Source: JBGPHT01 sp041484525 (GTDB lineage: Bacteria; Acidobacteriota; Terriglobia; Bryobacterales; Bryobacteraceae). From it: a stretch of 22,584 nucleotides of DNA. This document shows positions 14,414 through 22,518 of the stretch, one piece after another (position 1 is the stretch's first letter; each line of letters opens with the position of its first letter). The stretch covers positions 1 through 22,584 of the forward strand of contig JBGPHT010000123.1 in NCBI GenBank assembly GCA_041484525.1. Direction: 5' to 3'. The notes under the pieces were generated by a model. It did not search any database, had not been told where the DNA came from, and saw only the letters and a list, made by a program, of their open reading frames with translations. A program made the translations under genes and the position numbers.

Positions 14414-14731
14414 TTAACTCTGGAGTACTTCCGCCAATGTCCACACCCGATCCGTGATCCCAGCTTCCATCGCGGGCGTGACGCGCAGCGTTTTGTGAAT
14501 CCGGCAGAAGTTGTAGTAGGCGAAGTGCAGGCAGTACGCCCACAGATTCTCCCACTTTTTGCTAAAGGCATTCGTTAACCGCGTGAGGCGGCGCATCCCC
14601 ATGCGGATCGTAAGGTTTTGCCGCTCCACATGCGACGTGCAGATTTTCGCGGGATCGGGATTTCCGATGACTGGGGCCTTCTCCGTGTGCGTGACATCGG
14701 GAGGGCTGTACCGGCGCTGGCCGTACGATTC
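14414..14731 (-). pseudogene. C-terminal remnant of IS1-like transposase
   Basis: The last roughly 105 codons of an IS1-family type DDE transposase are intact in one frame. Going downstream they show R-Y-S-P-P, G-N-P-D-P, then V-E-R-Q-N-L-T-I-R (containing the third catalytic acid), R-L-T-N-A-F-S-K-K, Y-Y-N-F-C-R-I-H-K-T-L and the T-P-A-M-E-A-G-I-T tail. Full-length relatives have about 240-300 residues with an N-terminal helix-turn-helix and the first two catalytic Asp. None of that is seen upstream of about 14731 in any frame I checked, so the element is dead. The frame stays open a little further upstream but no longer resembles the family. Confidence 0.82.
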
Positions 14732-14796
14732 TGCGGAAGGTCGGGGATCGTTTCGAGGGTGAGGTCTGTATCGGCAATCAGGTCGCGGAGCGCTAG

Positions 14797-15045
14797 CAGC
14801 GAGCTTCGATCAGATGCCATACCTTCACGGTACGGCGGGCCGCGCGTGAAAGCAATCGGTTGCTGTTTTTCGACCAACGCACATTTCAGGCACTACCGAG
14901 GGGGCAGGAAGCGTATATCCCAGCTTCAAGGGAGTCGGCCCGAGCGGCCGTGACATCAGTGAAGTTCGAGAACGGTTTGACGGAATGGCGGATCGGCATG
15001 ATGACGGATGGTAAGATTGAGGGCATTGGCTTTCGTTCTCTGTAG
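14797..15045 (+). pseudogene. possible 3' remnant of an unknown gene
   Basis: An open frame without a good start runs from 14797 to a stop at 15045. The second half looks like natural protein: L-F-F-D-Q, then V-K-F-E-N-G, T-E-W-R-I-G-M and D-G-K-I-E-G-I-G-F at the end. The D-G-K-I-x-G-I/L-x-F ending is common at the C-terminus of secreted serine-hydrolase-like and DUF3887-like proteins of Acidobacteria. The 5' part would have been lost at the transposase remnant. A TTG at 14860 could serve as a start, but I see no ribosome site. It could also be a chance frame. Confidence 0.35.
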
Positions 15046-15416
15046 ATCAAGTTCCCCAGGCGCGCACGATAGCCGGCAATATCGGTAGCGTTCGACCCAA
15101 GCGTCTTCACGGGGCCGACATTGTATGCGTTCCGCTGACGGCGATGCACATCCACGGCTCGCGCCTTGCGACCAAGTGGCGCCAAGTGCCGCACCTTCCG
15201 GATAGCGCGTTTCTTGTGAAGCGGTGGGAAACAATTGTTACATCACACATCACGCCCCGAAGTTTGTATTGCGGGTGGAACATCGACAGCAGGCATCGCG
15301 TATAGTTTCGGAAGGGGACTCCGTAAGCGCCGGATTTCTTCTTTGGCCCGGCTGTCGAAAACGCCCGGTGTCGAACGTCATCACTGTGACGGAGTCGAGA
15401 GAAGGGAGGCCCGGCC
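15046..15416. promoter_or_regulatory. upstream region of the ADOP permease gene
   Basis: This 371-base stretch has no convincing gene. TATAGT at 15301-15306 could be a -10 box but lacks a well-spaced -35. CGTCA and TGACG, 6 bases apart, form a small palindrome at about 15377-15392, shortly before the ribosome site. No PadR-type regulator gene, often next to such permeases, is present here. Confidence 0.3.
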
Positions 15417-17924
15417 ATGACTGGGATGCGCGCCGAACGATTGGATTTACGCGAAGCTGCCGGAATCTTCTGGCGTGATGTGAAGTACGCGCTCCACTCG
15501 CTCGCCGGAGCGAAGGGGCTTACGATTACAGTGGTCCTCACGCTGGCACTCGGAATCGGAGCCAATGCCGCTATCTTCACGTTGGTCCGCGGGGTTCTGC
15601 TGCGGCCGTTAGTGAATCGCGACGAAAACAGGCTGATTTACATCAGGCAGAGCGCGCGGGGCTTGGGCACGGAGAATGCCGTGTTTTCCGTGCCGGAGGT
15701 GCAGGACCTTCGGCAGCGCGTCAAGTTGTTGAGCGCGATCGGCGAGTTCTCCACCATCGGTTTCACCATGATTGGGCTGGGCGAGCCGCGCGAGGTGCGG
15801 GCGGGAGTTGTCGGTGGTACGTACTTCGACGTGATGGGTCTGCATCCGGTGATGGGACGGCTGCTCGATATGCGAGACGACGGCCCGGCCGCCGCCGGCG
15901 CCGTGGTTCTGACCTATCGCTTCTGGACCACCGCGCTGAAGAGCGACCCATCGGTGCTCGGAAAAGTCGTCAGGCTCGGATCGTTCGGATCGCGTACAGG
16001 GACCATCGTAGGGGTATTGGAACCATCGATCCCGTATCCGGCTGAAACGGAGATCATAGCCAACATCGTGACCAGTCCACACCACCTGTCGGCGACGATG
16101 GTGACGGGCCGGGTCCATCGCATGACTGAGTTGTTTGGCCGGCTGGCCCCCGGCGCGACACTGGAACAAGCCCGCGCCGAGCTCAGGGCGGCACACGGCG
16201 CCATCGTGAAAGAGCATCCCGAGGCGTATCCCGCGAAGGCGGATTTCCGTATTGACGCGGTGCTTCTGCGCGACCAGATTACGTCCAAAGCCAGGACCGT
16301 GCTTTGGGTGCTGCTGGCGGCGTCGGGATTGGTCTTCATCATCGCCTGTTCCAACGTGGCCAACCTGATTTTGGCGCGGACGATTCGCCGCGAAGGTGAG
16401 CTGGTGATCCGGGCCGCGCTGGGTGCGAGCACCGCCGCGCTGCGGCGTATCCTTTTGGCGGAATGCCTCCTGCTCTGCGGCGCGGGAGCGGCGCTGGGTG
16501 TACTGAGCGCGCCGCCCATGGTGGCAATCCTGGCGCGGTACGCGTCGCGGTTCTCGGTCCGCGCGCTGGATCTGACGGTCGACTCCAGCATGCTGTGGGT
16601 CGGCACCGGACTGGCGCTGGTCGCTGCGGCGCTCCTGGCGTTTGTGCCGCGCCTGCCGTCGGGCGACCGGTCGAACGGAATCAACCTTTCCAATGGGAGC
16701 GTGCGGATGACGGGCGGCGCGGCGCGGCGTCTGCGGGCGTTCGCGATTACCCAGATCGCCGCCTCCTTTGTCCTGCTGGCGGGCGCCGCCATGCTGCTCA
16801 AGACGCTGCTCGCGCTTCAGGCGGTCAACACCGGTATTGACACGCGCCGCGTACTTTCGATCAACGTGCCTGTGATTTCGTATGGGCGGACGGACGGCCA
16901 GATCGTGGATTTCTACAAAGAAGCGATGACGCGCGTACACCAGTTGCCGGGCGTCGACGGCGTCGCTCTAGGCGTCCTCACGCCGTGGCGCGAGGGAGGC
17001 TCGCTCGGCCCCGGCTTGCAATTCACCGCCGAAGGTTACGCTCGCGGGACGGCAGAAGACGACCCGCGCGGCCAATTCCGCATCGTGTCGCCCGGATTTT
17101 TCGCCGCACTCGGCGTGCCGATGACCGCCGGACGCGATTTCAACGATCTCGATCGAAAAGACAGCGAGCCGGTTGCGATTGTAAGCCAAAGCGTGGCGCA
17201 GCGGATGTTTGCGAACCAGGAGGTGCTCAACCGGCACCTCATCTGGACGGATCCCCTGATCAAGTTCATCGGCATGAAGCCGACGCCGCTGCGCATCATC
17301 GGAATCGCCGCGGATATCGACGACGCGCACCTGATTCCGGGCCCGACCCTGACTGTGTATCAACCGTTCGGGCAGGGACCGCTTTTTGGCGGGCGCCTCT
17401 TCGTCCACGTTCGATCGGATCCGTATGCTCTGGTCAGCCCAATCACGCGGACCATCCGCAACCTCTCGGTGGACCAGCCGGTGGAGCGCGCCGCGACGCT
17501 GGAAGATGTCCGCGCGGAGGTGCTGACGCCGGACCGGTTGAACGCCGTGGTTTTCGGCGGCTTCGCCATCGTGGCGCTGACGATTGCGGTCGTCGGTGTT
17601 GCGGGCGTACTGGCATTTTCGGTGAGCGCACGGACGCGCGAATTCGGCATCCGGCTGGCGATCGGGTCGCAGCCGCGGCATCTGCTGGCGCGGGTGATCG
17701 CGGAGGGCACCGGAATTACGGCTGTAGGGATTGGCGCCGGATTGGCGTCCGGGCTCGCGCTACAGCGGCTGGCCGGCAGTTTTTTCGAGAACATGCGAAT
17801 GCCGGGGGCGTGGGTGGTGGTTGGGGCGGCGGGCGTATTGCTGGTAGCGGCCGTGGTCGCGTCCGCGTGGCCGGCGATGCGAGCCGCGCGCGTGGATGTG
17901 ATACAAGCCCTACGCGGGGACTAG
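15417..17924 (+). CDS. ADOP-type duplicated ABC permease (MacB/FtsX-like)
   Basis: The protein has 835 residues, a normal length for acidobacterial duplicated orphan permeases. It has two repeats of MacB-type periplasmic domain plus FtsX-like membrane domain. The first helix (about residues 35-57) carries the family block L-T-L-A-L-G-I-G-A-N-A-A-I-F. FtsX-like helices follow at about 300-420, a second periplasmic domain at about 470-690, and the last helices at about 700-830, with R-T-R-E-F-G-I-R-L-A-I-G and the end A-A-R-V-D-V-I-Q-A-L-R. MacB-like systems move antibiotics, lipids or peptides across the periplasm using a separate ATPase; none is encoded nearby. ATG 15417 has GGGAGG 7 bases upstream. 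Confidence 0.92.
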   Translation: MTGMRAERLDLREAAGIFWRDVKYALHSLAGAKGLTITVVLTLALGIGANAAIFTLVRGVLLRPLVNRDENRLIYIRQSARGLGTENAVFSVPEVQDLRQRVKLLSAIGEFSTIGFTMIGLGEPREVRAGVVGGTYFDVMGLHPVMGRLLDMRDDGPAAAGAVVLTYRFWTTALKSDPSVLGKVVRLGSFGSRTGTIVGVLEPSIPYPAETEIIANIVTSPHHLSATMVTGRVHRMTELFGRLAPGATLEQARAELRAAHGAIVKEHPEAYPAKADFRIDAVLLRDQITSKARTVLWVLLAASGLVFIIACSNVANLILARTIRREGELVIRAALGASTAALRRILLAECLLLCGAGAALGVLSAPPMVAILARYASRFSVRALDLTVDSSMLWVGTGLALVAAALLAFVPRLPSGDRSNGINLSNGSVRMTGGAARRLRAFAITQIAASFVLLAGAAMLLKTLLALQAVNTGIDTRRVLSINVPVISYGRTDGQIVDFYKEAMTRVHQLPGVDGVALGVLTPWREGGSLGPGLQFTAEGYARGTAEDDPRGQFRIVSPGFFAALGVPMTAGRDFNDLDRKDSEPVAIVSQSVAQRMFANQEVLNRHLIWTDPLIKFIGMKPTPLRIIGIAADIDDAHLIPGPTLTVYQPFGQGPLFGGRLFVHVRSDPYALVSPITRTIRNLSVDQPVERAATLEDVRAEVLTPDRLNAVVFGGFAIVALTIAVVGVAGVLAFSVSARTREFGIRLAIGSQPRHLLARVIAEGTGITAVGIGAGLASGLALQRLAGSFFENMRMPGAWVVVGAAGVLLVAAVVASAWPAMRAARVDVIQALRGD

Positions 17925-18169
17925 TCTAGTCCCATGCCCGGCCGGACTAACCGTAGGGCGGCCTTTCAAGCCGGGCGACCTGAAGCTCGCCGCTGAAGTT
18001 TGGATATCTTCAAAGGTTGGTTGCTATCCACATGGCCGTGTAGTCGCTAGCCGTGGAATGACACCATCGGCGAAGTACCTGACGCCAGTTCCCCACGCAA
18101 CGTTAAGAAGAGATATCGGTAGCTATTCCAGAGTGGCTACACGGCTCGAATCGATTCACTCTCCAGTCC
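17925..18169. other. convergent intergenic region
   Basis: This 245-base gap separates the ends of the permease gene and a small minus-strand gene. I see no strong terminator with a T-run. It contains one copy (18113-18129) of a 17-base sequence repeated at 21559-21575. CGGCCC/GGGCCG at 18173-18178 and 18192-18197, just inside the neighbouring gene, could form a weak hairpin. Confidence 0.35.
18113..18129. repeat. 17-base perfect direct repeat, copy 1
   Basis: ATATCGGTAGCTATTCC here is identical to 21559-21575. The flanks are not alike. The two copies bracket the 2-oxoacid oxidoreductase operon and the small gene beside it. Confidence 0.6.
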
Positions 18170-18475
18170 CTACGGCCCGACTGACCAATTTGGGCCGCGA
18201 CGGGCCTTGATGGCCGCGAAATCGTATCTCTCGAATGCATCCTGATTCTCAGGAAGGTTTAATTCCCAGAGCGGAAAGAAATCCTCCCCAATGTCCAATC
18301 CTTCCTGGCACCCACGAGGACCATATAGGAACTCGTGGCATGCATCAACGCCGACCTTTCGAAGGTCCTCAGCTACCTGCGCGAGGTCATCGAGGTGATT
18401 CATTGGCGCCCCCAATTCTGGCTGGTGACTATCGCGGGCGGCTCTCGGGATTAAGGCGGCAAGGTACAGGCCCAA
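18170..18475 (-). CDS. small hypothetical protein, start uncertain
   Basis: About 101 residues from TTG 18475; I do not recognise the family. It reads like a natural soluble, acidic protein: H-L-D-D-L-A-Q-V-A-E-D-L, then G-V-D-A-C-H-E-F, D-F-F-P-L-W-E-L-N and a basic end. The same frame stays open for at least 100 more bases upstream (including G-D-C-F-P-G-E-R-L just before the TTG) with no ATG or GTG, so the gene may be longer or have lost its 5' end. The later ATG 18403 is an alternative start. It lies downstream of the oxidoreductase beta gene on the same strand and could be read from that operon. Confidence 0.5.
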   Translation of the reverse strand: MGLYLAALIPRAARDSHQPELGAPMNHLDDLAQVAEDLRKVGVDACHEFLYGPRGCQEGLDIGEDFFPLWELNLPENQDAFERYDFAAIKARRGPNWSVGP

Positions 18476-18636
18476 CCGCTCCCCCGGAAAGCAGTCCCCA
18501 ACTACCGATTCCTTATTAGCAAGGCATCGGCCACTCTCCTTCGTTGTGGTGCGCCGAAGCCCCGCGTGTAACTTGCCGGCGCGCGCGGAAGCGGATGCGC
18601 CGCTATTTCCGCGCGACGCCTATAAGGTCCTGGCTC

Positions 18637-19536
18637 TTACATCAGCTCTGTGATAAATTCCTTCACCGTGTCCGCTGGGACACGCAGACTGCGGTGTGCC
18701 AGCGGGCCGCCCTCGTCCAGCACCGGCTCGCATTGCTCGAGTGATGGCCGGTCCGTCCGTTGAAAGAATTTGCCGATCGGAATCACGTCACCCCATAGCT
18801 GCGACTTTTCCATCGCCATAATCCAGTTCGCGGGATCGTAAGACGGGTCGTCTTCCAGTTTGTTTACCCGCTGCTTGAACCAGGCATAGGTGTTGTCGTG
18901 ATTGTAGGTCACGCAGGGGCTGAACACGTCGATAAAGGCGAAGCCCTTGTGCAGCAGGCCCTGCTTAATCAGCTCGGTCAAATGACGTTGCTCGCCGCTG
19001 AAGCCGCGGGCAACAAAGGTAGCGCCGGCGGCGATGGCGAGCGCGATCGGGTTGATCGGCGGCTCGACATTTCCGAAGGGCGCACTCTTGGTCTTCATGC
19101 CCACCTGGCTGGTAGGCGAAGTCTGACCCGTGGTCAACCCGTAAATCTGATTGTCCATCGCGAGGTACAGGAGATCCACGTTGCGGCGCATGGTGTGAAT
19201 GAAGTGGTTGCCGCCGATCCCGAAGCCGTCGCCATCGCCGCCGGTCACAGCCACCGTGAGCTCGTGATTGGCGAGTTTGACGCCCGTGGCGACCGCCAGG
19301 GCCCGGCCATGAAGCGTGTGCATGCCGTACGTATTCACGTAGCCCGGCAGATTGGAGGAGCAGCCGATACCGCTGATCGTCACCACATTATGGGGCTGGA
19401 TTTGCAGATCCACGAGCGCTTTCTCGAATGCGGCCAAGACGCCAAAATCGCCGCATCCAGGGCACCAGTCCGGATCCACTTTTCCTTTGAGATCGGGCAG
19501 AGTTACTTGCTTGAACAAAGGTACGGTTGTTGCCAT
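18637..19536 (-). CDS. 2-oxoacid:ferredoxin oxidoreductase subunit beta
   Basis: This 299-residue protein is the thiamine-diphosphate subunit. Cys25 and Cys28 (W-C-P-G-C-G), Cys59 (G-I-G-C-S-S) and Cys208 (F-S-P-C-V-T) are placed to hold the [4Fe-4S] cluster. The ThDP/Mg site is G-D-G-D-G-F-G at 100-106 and N129 in M-D-N-Q-I-Y-G-L-T. With the alpha subunit it decarboxylates a 2-oxoacid (2-oxoglutarate or pyruvate type) to the acyl-CoA, reducing ferredoxin; run in reverse it fixes CO2. ATG 19536 has GAGGAG 6 bases upstream and lies 11 bases after the alpha stop. Which 2-oxoacid is used cannot be told from motifs alone, but the fused gamma-alpha partner is typical of KorA/KorB-type enzymes. Confidence 0.92.
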   Translation of the reverse strand: MATTVPLFKQVTLPDLKGKVDPDWCPGCGDFGVLAAFEKALVDLQIQPHNVVTISGIGCSSNLPGYVNTYGMHTLHGRALAVATGVKLANHELTVAVTGGDGDGFGIGGNHFIHTMRRNVDLLYLAMDNQIYGLTTGQTSPTSQVGMKTKSAPFGNVEPPINPIALAIAAGATFVARGFSGEQRHLTELIKQGLLHKGFAFIDVFSPCVTYNHDNTYAWFKQRVNKLEDDPSYDPANWIMAMEKSQLWGDVIPIGKFFQRTDRPSLEQCEPVLDEGGPLAHRSLRVPADTVKEFITELM

Positions 19537-19547
19537 GATCTGCTCCT

Positions 19548-21326
19548 CTAGACCGTGATTTCGTGCGTTGGGACCGACATGGTGATTCTGCCGGCCAGTT
19601 GTTCTTTCACCGCGTCCACGATATGGTGCGGCATGAATGGCTCTCCGTCGTACTTTCGGATGTAGCCGTTGGGGACGAAGCTTGTCTCACTCCGCAGGTA
19701 GCGCGCAAATTGGCCGCTGTAGTTGTTCTCGATGAGAACGGTGCGGCGGGAACGCTTGAGGATCTCCACGATGGCGTCGCCATGCAGCGGGACGATCCAG
19801 CGGATCTGAAGCTGATTGGCGGTGATGCCCTCTTCCACCAGAATCTCCCGGGCCTCCTGGATGACGCCATCGGTGGACCCCCAGCCGATGAGGGTCACGT
19901 CCGCGTCGGCAGGCCCGCTCAACTCAGGCGGCTTGACGGCGGCCTCGATGCCCGCCACCTTCCGCTGGCGTTTTTCCATCATGGCGCGACGCTTGACGGG
20001 GTTGGTGAACTCGTCGCTGATGAGCACGCCATCCTCCATGTGCTCGTCCGTGGCGGCGGTGTGGGTGTAGCCTGGAACCCCGGGGATGGCACGGGGAGAA
20101 ACACCGCTTTCGGTGAACAGGTAGCGCTTGTAGCCATTGGCGCCGTTCGTGGACGCCGAGGTGATCAGCTCGCCACGATCGATCTCCACGTTAAAGTCGA
20201 GGCCCGCGGGATCGACGCTCGCGGTGCCTTCGGACAACAGCAGGTCGGTGAGAACAATGCCGGGGCACTGGAAGCGATCGGCGAGATTGTGGATCTCGGG
20301 AATGATCTTGAAACAATCGAGGATGTCGGTGGGCGCCGCGATGATCCGCGGATAGTCGCCGTGGCCGGCGCCCAACATCTGCCAGAGGTCCCCTTGCTCT
20401 GTCTTGGTAGGAACTCCCGTGGAAGGGCCGGCACGCTGGACGTCGATGACGACGATCGGGGTTTCGATCATGGCGGACATGCCGAGGCCCTCGGTCATGA
20501 GGGCGAAGCCGCCGCCGGAGGTCGCGCACATGGCCCGCACACCGGCGTGGGCAGCGCCAATCGCCATATTGACGACTCCGATTTCATCCTCCACCTGGCG
20601 GACCATGATGCCCGCCTTGCGCGCGTGGGTCGCCATCCAGTGAAGCACGCCGGTGGAGGGGCTCATGGGATAAGCACAATAGAACTTGACCCCGGCGGCG
20701 GCGCCTCCCATGGCCAATGCCATGTTTCCGGTCAGCACGGCGTTGGGGTTGCCGGTCATGGGCAGCGGCCGGGCGAAGGGTTGGAAGTGGCTGGTGGCAT
20801 AGTCATAGGCATTGCGGGCCACCTCGACATTTTCGGCAACCACCGCATCGCCTTTCTTCTTGAACTGGTGGGTGAGGACTTCGGCCAGAGGCTGGAACCC
20901 GATGCCCATCATGCTTAGTCCTGCGCCGACTGCCAGCGTGTTCTGTTCCACCTTGTTGCGGCTGTTGTGCGTCAGTTGCGAAACCGGCAGCGGACAGAGT
21001 TGGACCCCGTCCGCAGCCGCGCCGGGCTTGACGGTGTCCCCGTTGTACACGACCGCCGCGCCGGGACCCAGCAATCCCAAGTGGCGATCCATGGTGTCCT
21101 GATTGAGCGGAATCAGAAGATCGATTTTGTCGCCGAAGCTGGTAACTCGCTCCGGACCGGTGCGGATCGTCAAGAAAGTGTGTCCGCCCCGGATGATAGA
21201 TTGATACGCATTGTAGGCGTTCAGGTGCAGGCCGCGCCGCGCAAAAATCCGGGCGAAGATGTTGCCCGGGGTGGCGACTCCCTGTCCCGCGGCGCCCCCG
21301 ATGGATACCGCGAAGGTATGGTTCAT
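19548..21326 (-). CDS. 2-oxoacid:ferredoxin oxidoreductase, fused gamma-alpha subunit
   Basis: This 592-residue protein carries two parts. Residues 1-190 are the gamma domain, with G-G-A-A-G-Q-G-V at 10-17 and I-R-G-G-H at 45-49. The alpha part starts with T-G-N-x-A near 199 and A-Y-P-M-S-P-S-T-G at 218-226, then the pyrimidine-binding and transketolase-C-like regions. It binds CoA/ThDP jointly with the beta subunit. The frame is open to 21518, but ATG 21326 is chosen: GGAGGGG lies 6 bases upstream and the gamma motif then begins at the usual distance. It is first in the two-gene operon and has a plausible sigma70 promoter about 165 bases upstream, giving a rather long leader. Confidence 0.92.
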   Translation of the reverse strand: MNHTFAVSIGGAAGQGVATPGNIFARIFARRGLHLNAYNAYQSIIRGGHTFLTIRTGPERVTSFGDKIDLLIPLNQDTMDRHLGLLGPGAAVVYNGDTVKPGAAADGVQLCPLPVSQLTHNSRNKVEQNTLAVGAGLSMMGIGFQPLAEVLTHQFKKKGDAVVAENVEVARNAYDYATSHFQPFARPLPMTGNPNAVLTGNMALAMGGAAAGVKFYCAYPMSPSTGVLHWMATHARKAGIMVRQVEDEIGVVNMAIGAAHAGVRAMCATSGGGFALMTEGLGMSAMIETPIVVIDVQRAGPSTGVPTKTEQGDLWQMLGAGHGDYPRIIAAPTDILDCFKIIPEIHNLADRFQCPGIVLTDLLLSEGTASVDPAGLDFNVEIDRGELITSASTNGANGYKRYLFTESGVSPRAIPGVPGYTHTAATDEHMEDGVLISDEFTNPVKRRAMMEKRQRKVAGIEAAVKPPELSGPADADVTLIGWGSTDGVIQEAREILVEEGITANQLQIRWIVPLHGDAIVEILKRSRRTVLIENNYSGQFARYLRSETSFVPNGYIRKYDGEPFMPHHIVDAVKEQLAGRITMSVPTHEITV

Positions 21327-21489
21327 CCAAGTCCCCTCCCATTCAAGCCACGAGGTAACCGTGGTCATGATGCCAAGGCCATGCGGTCGGCTGCCTGTAG
21401 AGCCGCCGGACCGTACCGAGCGGGGGATCTGCGGCAGAAATGTATGCGGAAGCCGCTGGTCCCGAGCAAGGATGAAAAAAAGCTGATTT

Positions 21490-21518
21490 AGTGTATTCCC
21501 ACTTTGGCCTGGTGGCAA
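21490..21518 (-). promoter_or_regulatory. sigma70-like promoter of the oxidoreductase operon
   Basis: On the minus strand TTGCCA (21518-21513) and TACACT (21495-21490) are separated by exactly 17 bases, matching five and four of six consensus bases. Transcription from here would give a leader of about 155 bases before the ATG at 21326, which begins with a run of T (about 21474-21480). Confidence 0.55.
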
Positions 21519-21558
21519 GGCCCCCTGTTGGTTGCTGGTTTGCGGGGTTTATCGTTCC

Positions 21559-21575
21559 ATATCGGTAGCTATTCC
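21559..21575. repeat. 17-base perfect direct repeat, copy 2
   Basis: ATATCGGTAGCTATTCC is identical to copy 1 at 18113-18129. It lies about 40 bases upstream of the oxidoreductase -35 box and overlaps the stop codon of the probable broken gene next to it. Confidence 0.6.
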
Positions 21576-21870
21576 GGTCGTCCCGGGCCGCGCGACGGGC
21601 GGTCCCAAACAGCGTATTCAGCGTCCTCGGATTCAAGCCCTGTAACGAACGTCCGTAGAAACCGGCAGTCGCTATCCGCCATCGCGAGAAAGCCTGCCTT
21701 GTCGCTCCACCACATCAGCCAGCAGAGTTCTTCCGCGTGTAGCTCTGTCTTGAGGTGGGGCAGATCTTTGCCGCCAGCTTCTCAATTCGCTTGCGGATAC
21801 GCGACGCCGTCATGTCTCTTGCGAAGAGTGCTTCTGCTGCACGGGGCCCACGAAGCAGACGAGAATGCAT
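21569..21870 (-). pseudogene. probable frameshifted small gene, unknown
   Basis: Two adjoining minus-strand frames look like one natural protein broken by a frameshift near 21770-21782. The upstream frame (ATG 21870) gives R-G-P-R-A-A-E-A-L-F-A-R-D and R-I-R-K-R-I-E-K-L-A-A. The downstream frame is open from 21781 to the TAG at 21569 and gives D-L-P-H-L-K-T-E-L-H-A-E-E-L-C-W, then W-W-S-D-K-A-G-F-L and G-L-E-S-E-D-A-E-Y. The downstream part alone has an ATG at 21715 (48 residues). No family is recognised and no good ribosome site is seen. A sequencing error or a chance frame remains possible. Confidence 0.35.
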
Positions 21871-22005
21871 GCTCACCGAAATCGAGAGCTGGGAGGGGCC
21901 CAGGCCGTTCCATTCACACCATCCGGGATTCGGTGACTCTGCCGGTAGGCGGAGGATCGAACCGTACCGCAGGGGCGTTCGCATTGGAGTGCCCCACGGA
22001 TTTAC
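21871..22005. other. intergenic, nothing recognised
   Basis: A short stretch between the secreted-protein stop and the probable broken gene. I see no gene, clear promoter or terminator in it. Confidence 0.3.
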
Positions 22006-22518
22006 CTACTGCTTGTCGAAAACCAAAGTCGAGGTGAACGCCTTGCCATCAGCATTGGTGCCTTTGGTAGTCGTTGTCATGCTCTTACCGCCGTTCGAGA
22101 TCACAGTGCGACCTGTGGCCTGATACGGCCCACCTGTCGTCTTGCGTTCGTCGGTGAACGTGTTTGCGTTTACTTGTCTAATCGAGATGGTGTCATACGG
22201 TGCGCCCGAGCCCGTTACGGGAGACGCCGTGCCATCATATTTCGCCGTGTAGCTGGCATTGATCGGCGTCCCGTTGGCCTGTTCCCCGGTGGTCGTCACC
22301 TTTACGCCTCCGTCCGACGCTTCTCGTGTCGAGGTAAGGTTCTTGATCGGGAATGGTGCAGGAGTGTACGTCGACTTCTCGACGTTGAGCTTCCACGTTC
22401 CGAGTGAGTTGTCAGCACCAAAAGCGGCGATGGCCGTCATTGTTAGTACTACTGTGTTATAAACGGCGCGCGCAACAAAAGGGGCAGCAGGGGAGATGTT
22501 GCAGCAGGGCTCTGGCAA
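22006..22518 (-). CDS. small secreted protein, Solibacter-type lipocalin-like repeat of beta strands
   Basis: A 170-residue protein whose mature part (A-D-N-S-L-G-T-W-K-L-N-V-E-K-S onward) matches the pattern of a small exported family I know from acidobacterial genomes: G-T-W-K-L-N near the start, Y-T-A-K-Y-D-G in the middle, D-T-I-S-I-R, R-T-V-I-S-x-x-G-K-S-M-T and a closing V-F-D-K-Q. The function is unknown; it is all-beta and probably periplasmic. The hydrophobic stretch before it (V-V-L-T-M-T-A-I-A-A-F-G-A) is the signal core. The start is uncertain: TTG 22518 gives a complete signal peptide, ATG 22440 only its end, and neither has a good ribosome site. It lies alone, with no obvious operon partner. 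Confidence 0.75.
   Translation of the reverse strand: MPEPCCNISPAAPFVARAVYNTVVLTMTAIAAFGADNSLGTWKLNVEKSTYTPAPFPIKNLTSTREASDGGVKVTTTGEQANGTPINASYTAKYDGTASPVTGSGAPYDTISIRQVNANTFTDERKTTGGPYQATGRTVISNGGKSMTTTTKGTNADGKAFTSTLVFDKQ

Noticed and set aside
14575..14877. Possible IS630-like helix-turn-helix fragment upstream of the IS1-like remnant
   Set aside because: A short L-R-D-L-I-A-D / D-L-T-L-E-T-I-P-D-L stretch is suggestive but too short, and it shares bases with the better-supported transposase frame.
15107..15580. 157-codon minus-strand frame across the permease start
   Set aside because: Composition is poor, it overlaps the strong permease start, and it has no ribosome site or motif.
15609..16940. 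443-codon minus-strand open frame
   Set aside because: Antisense to the permease gene, Arg/Gln/His-rich, no recognisable domain.
21504..22037. 177-codon plus-strand open frame
   Set aside because: Ser/Arg/Pro-rich, no domain pattern, and it crosses the secreted-protein gene on the other strand.
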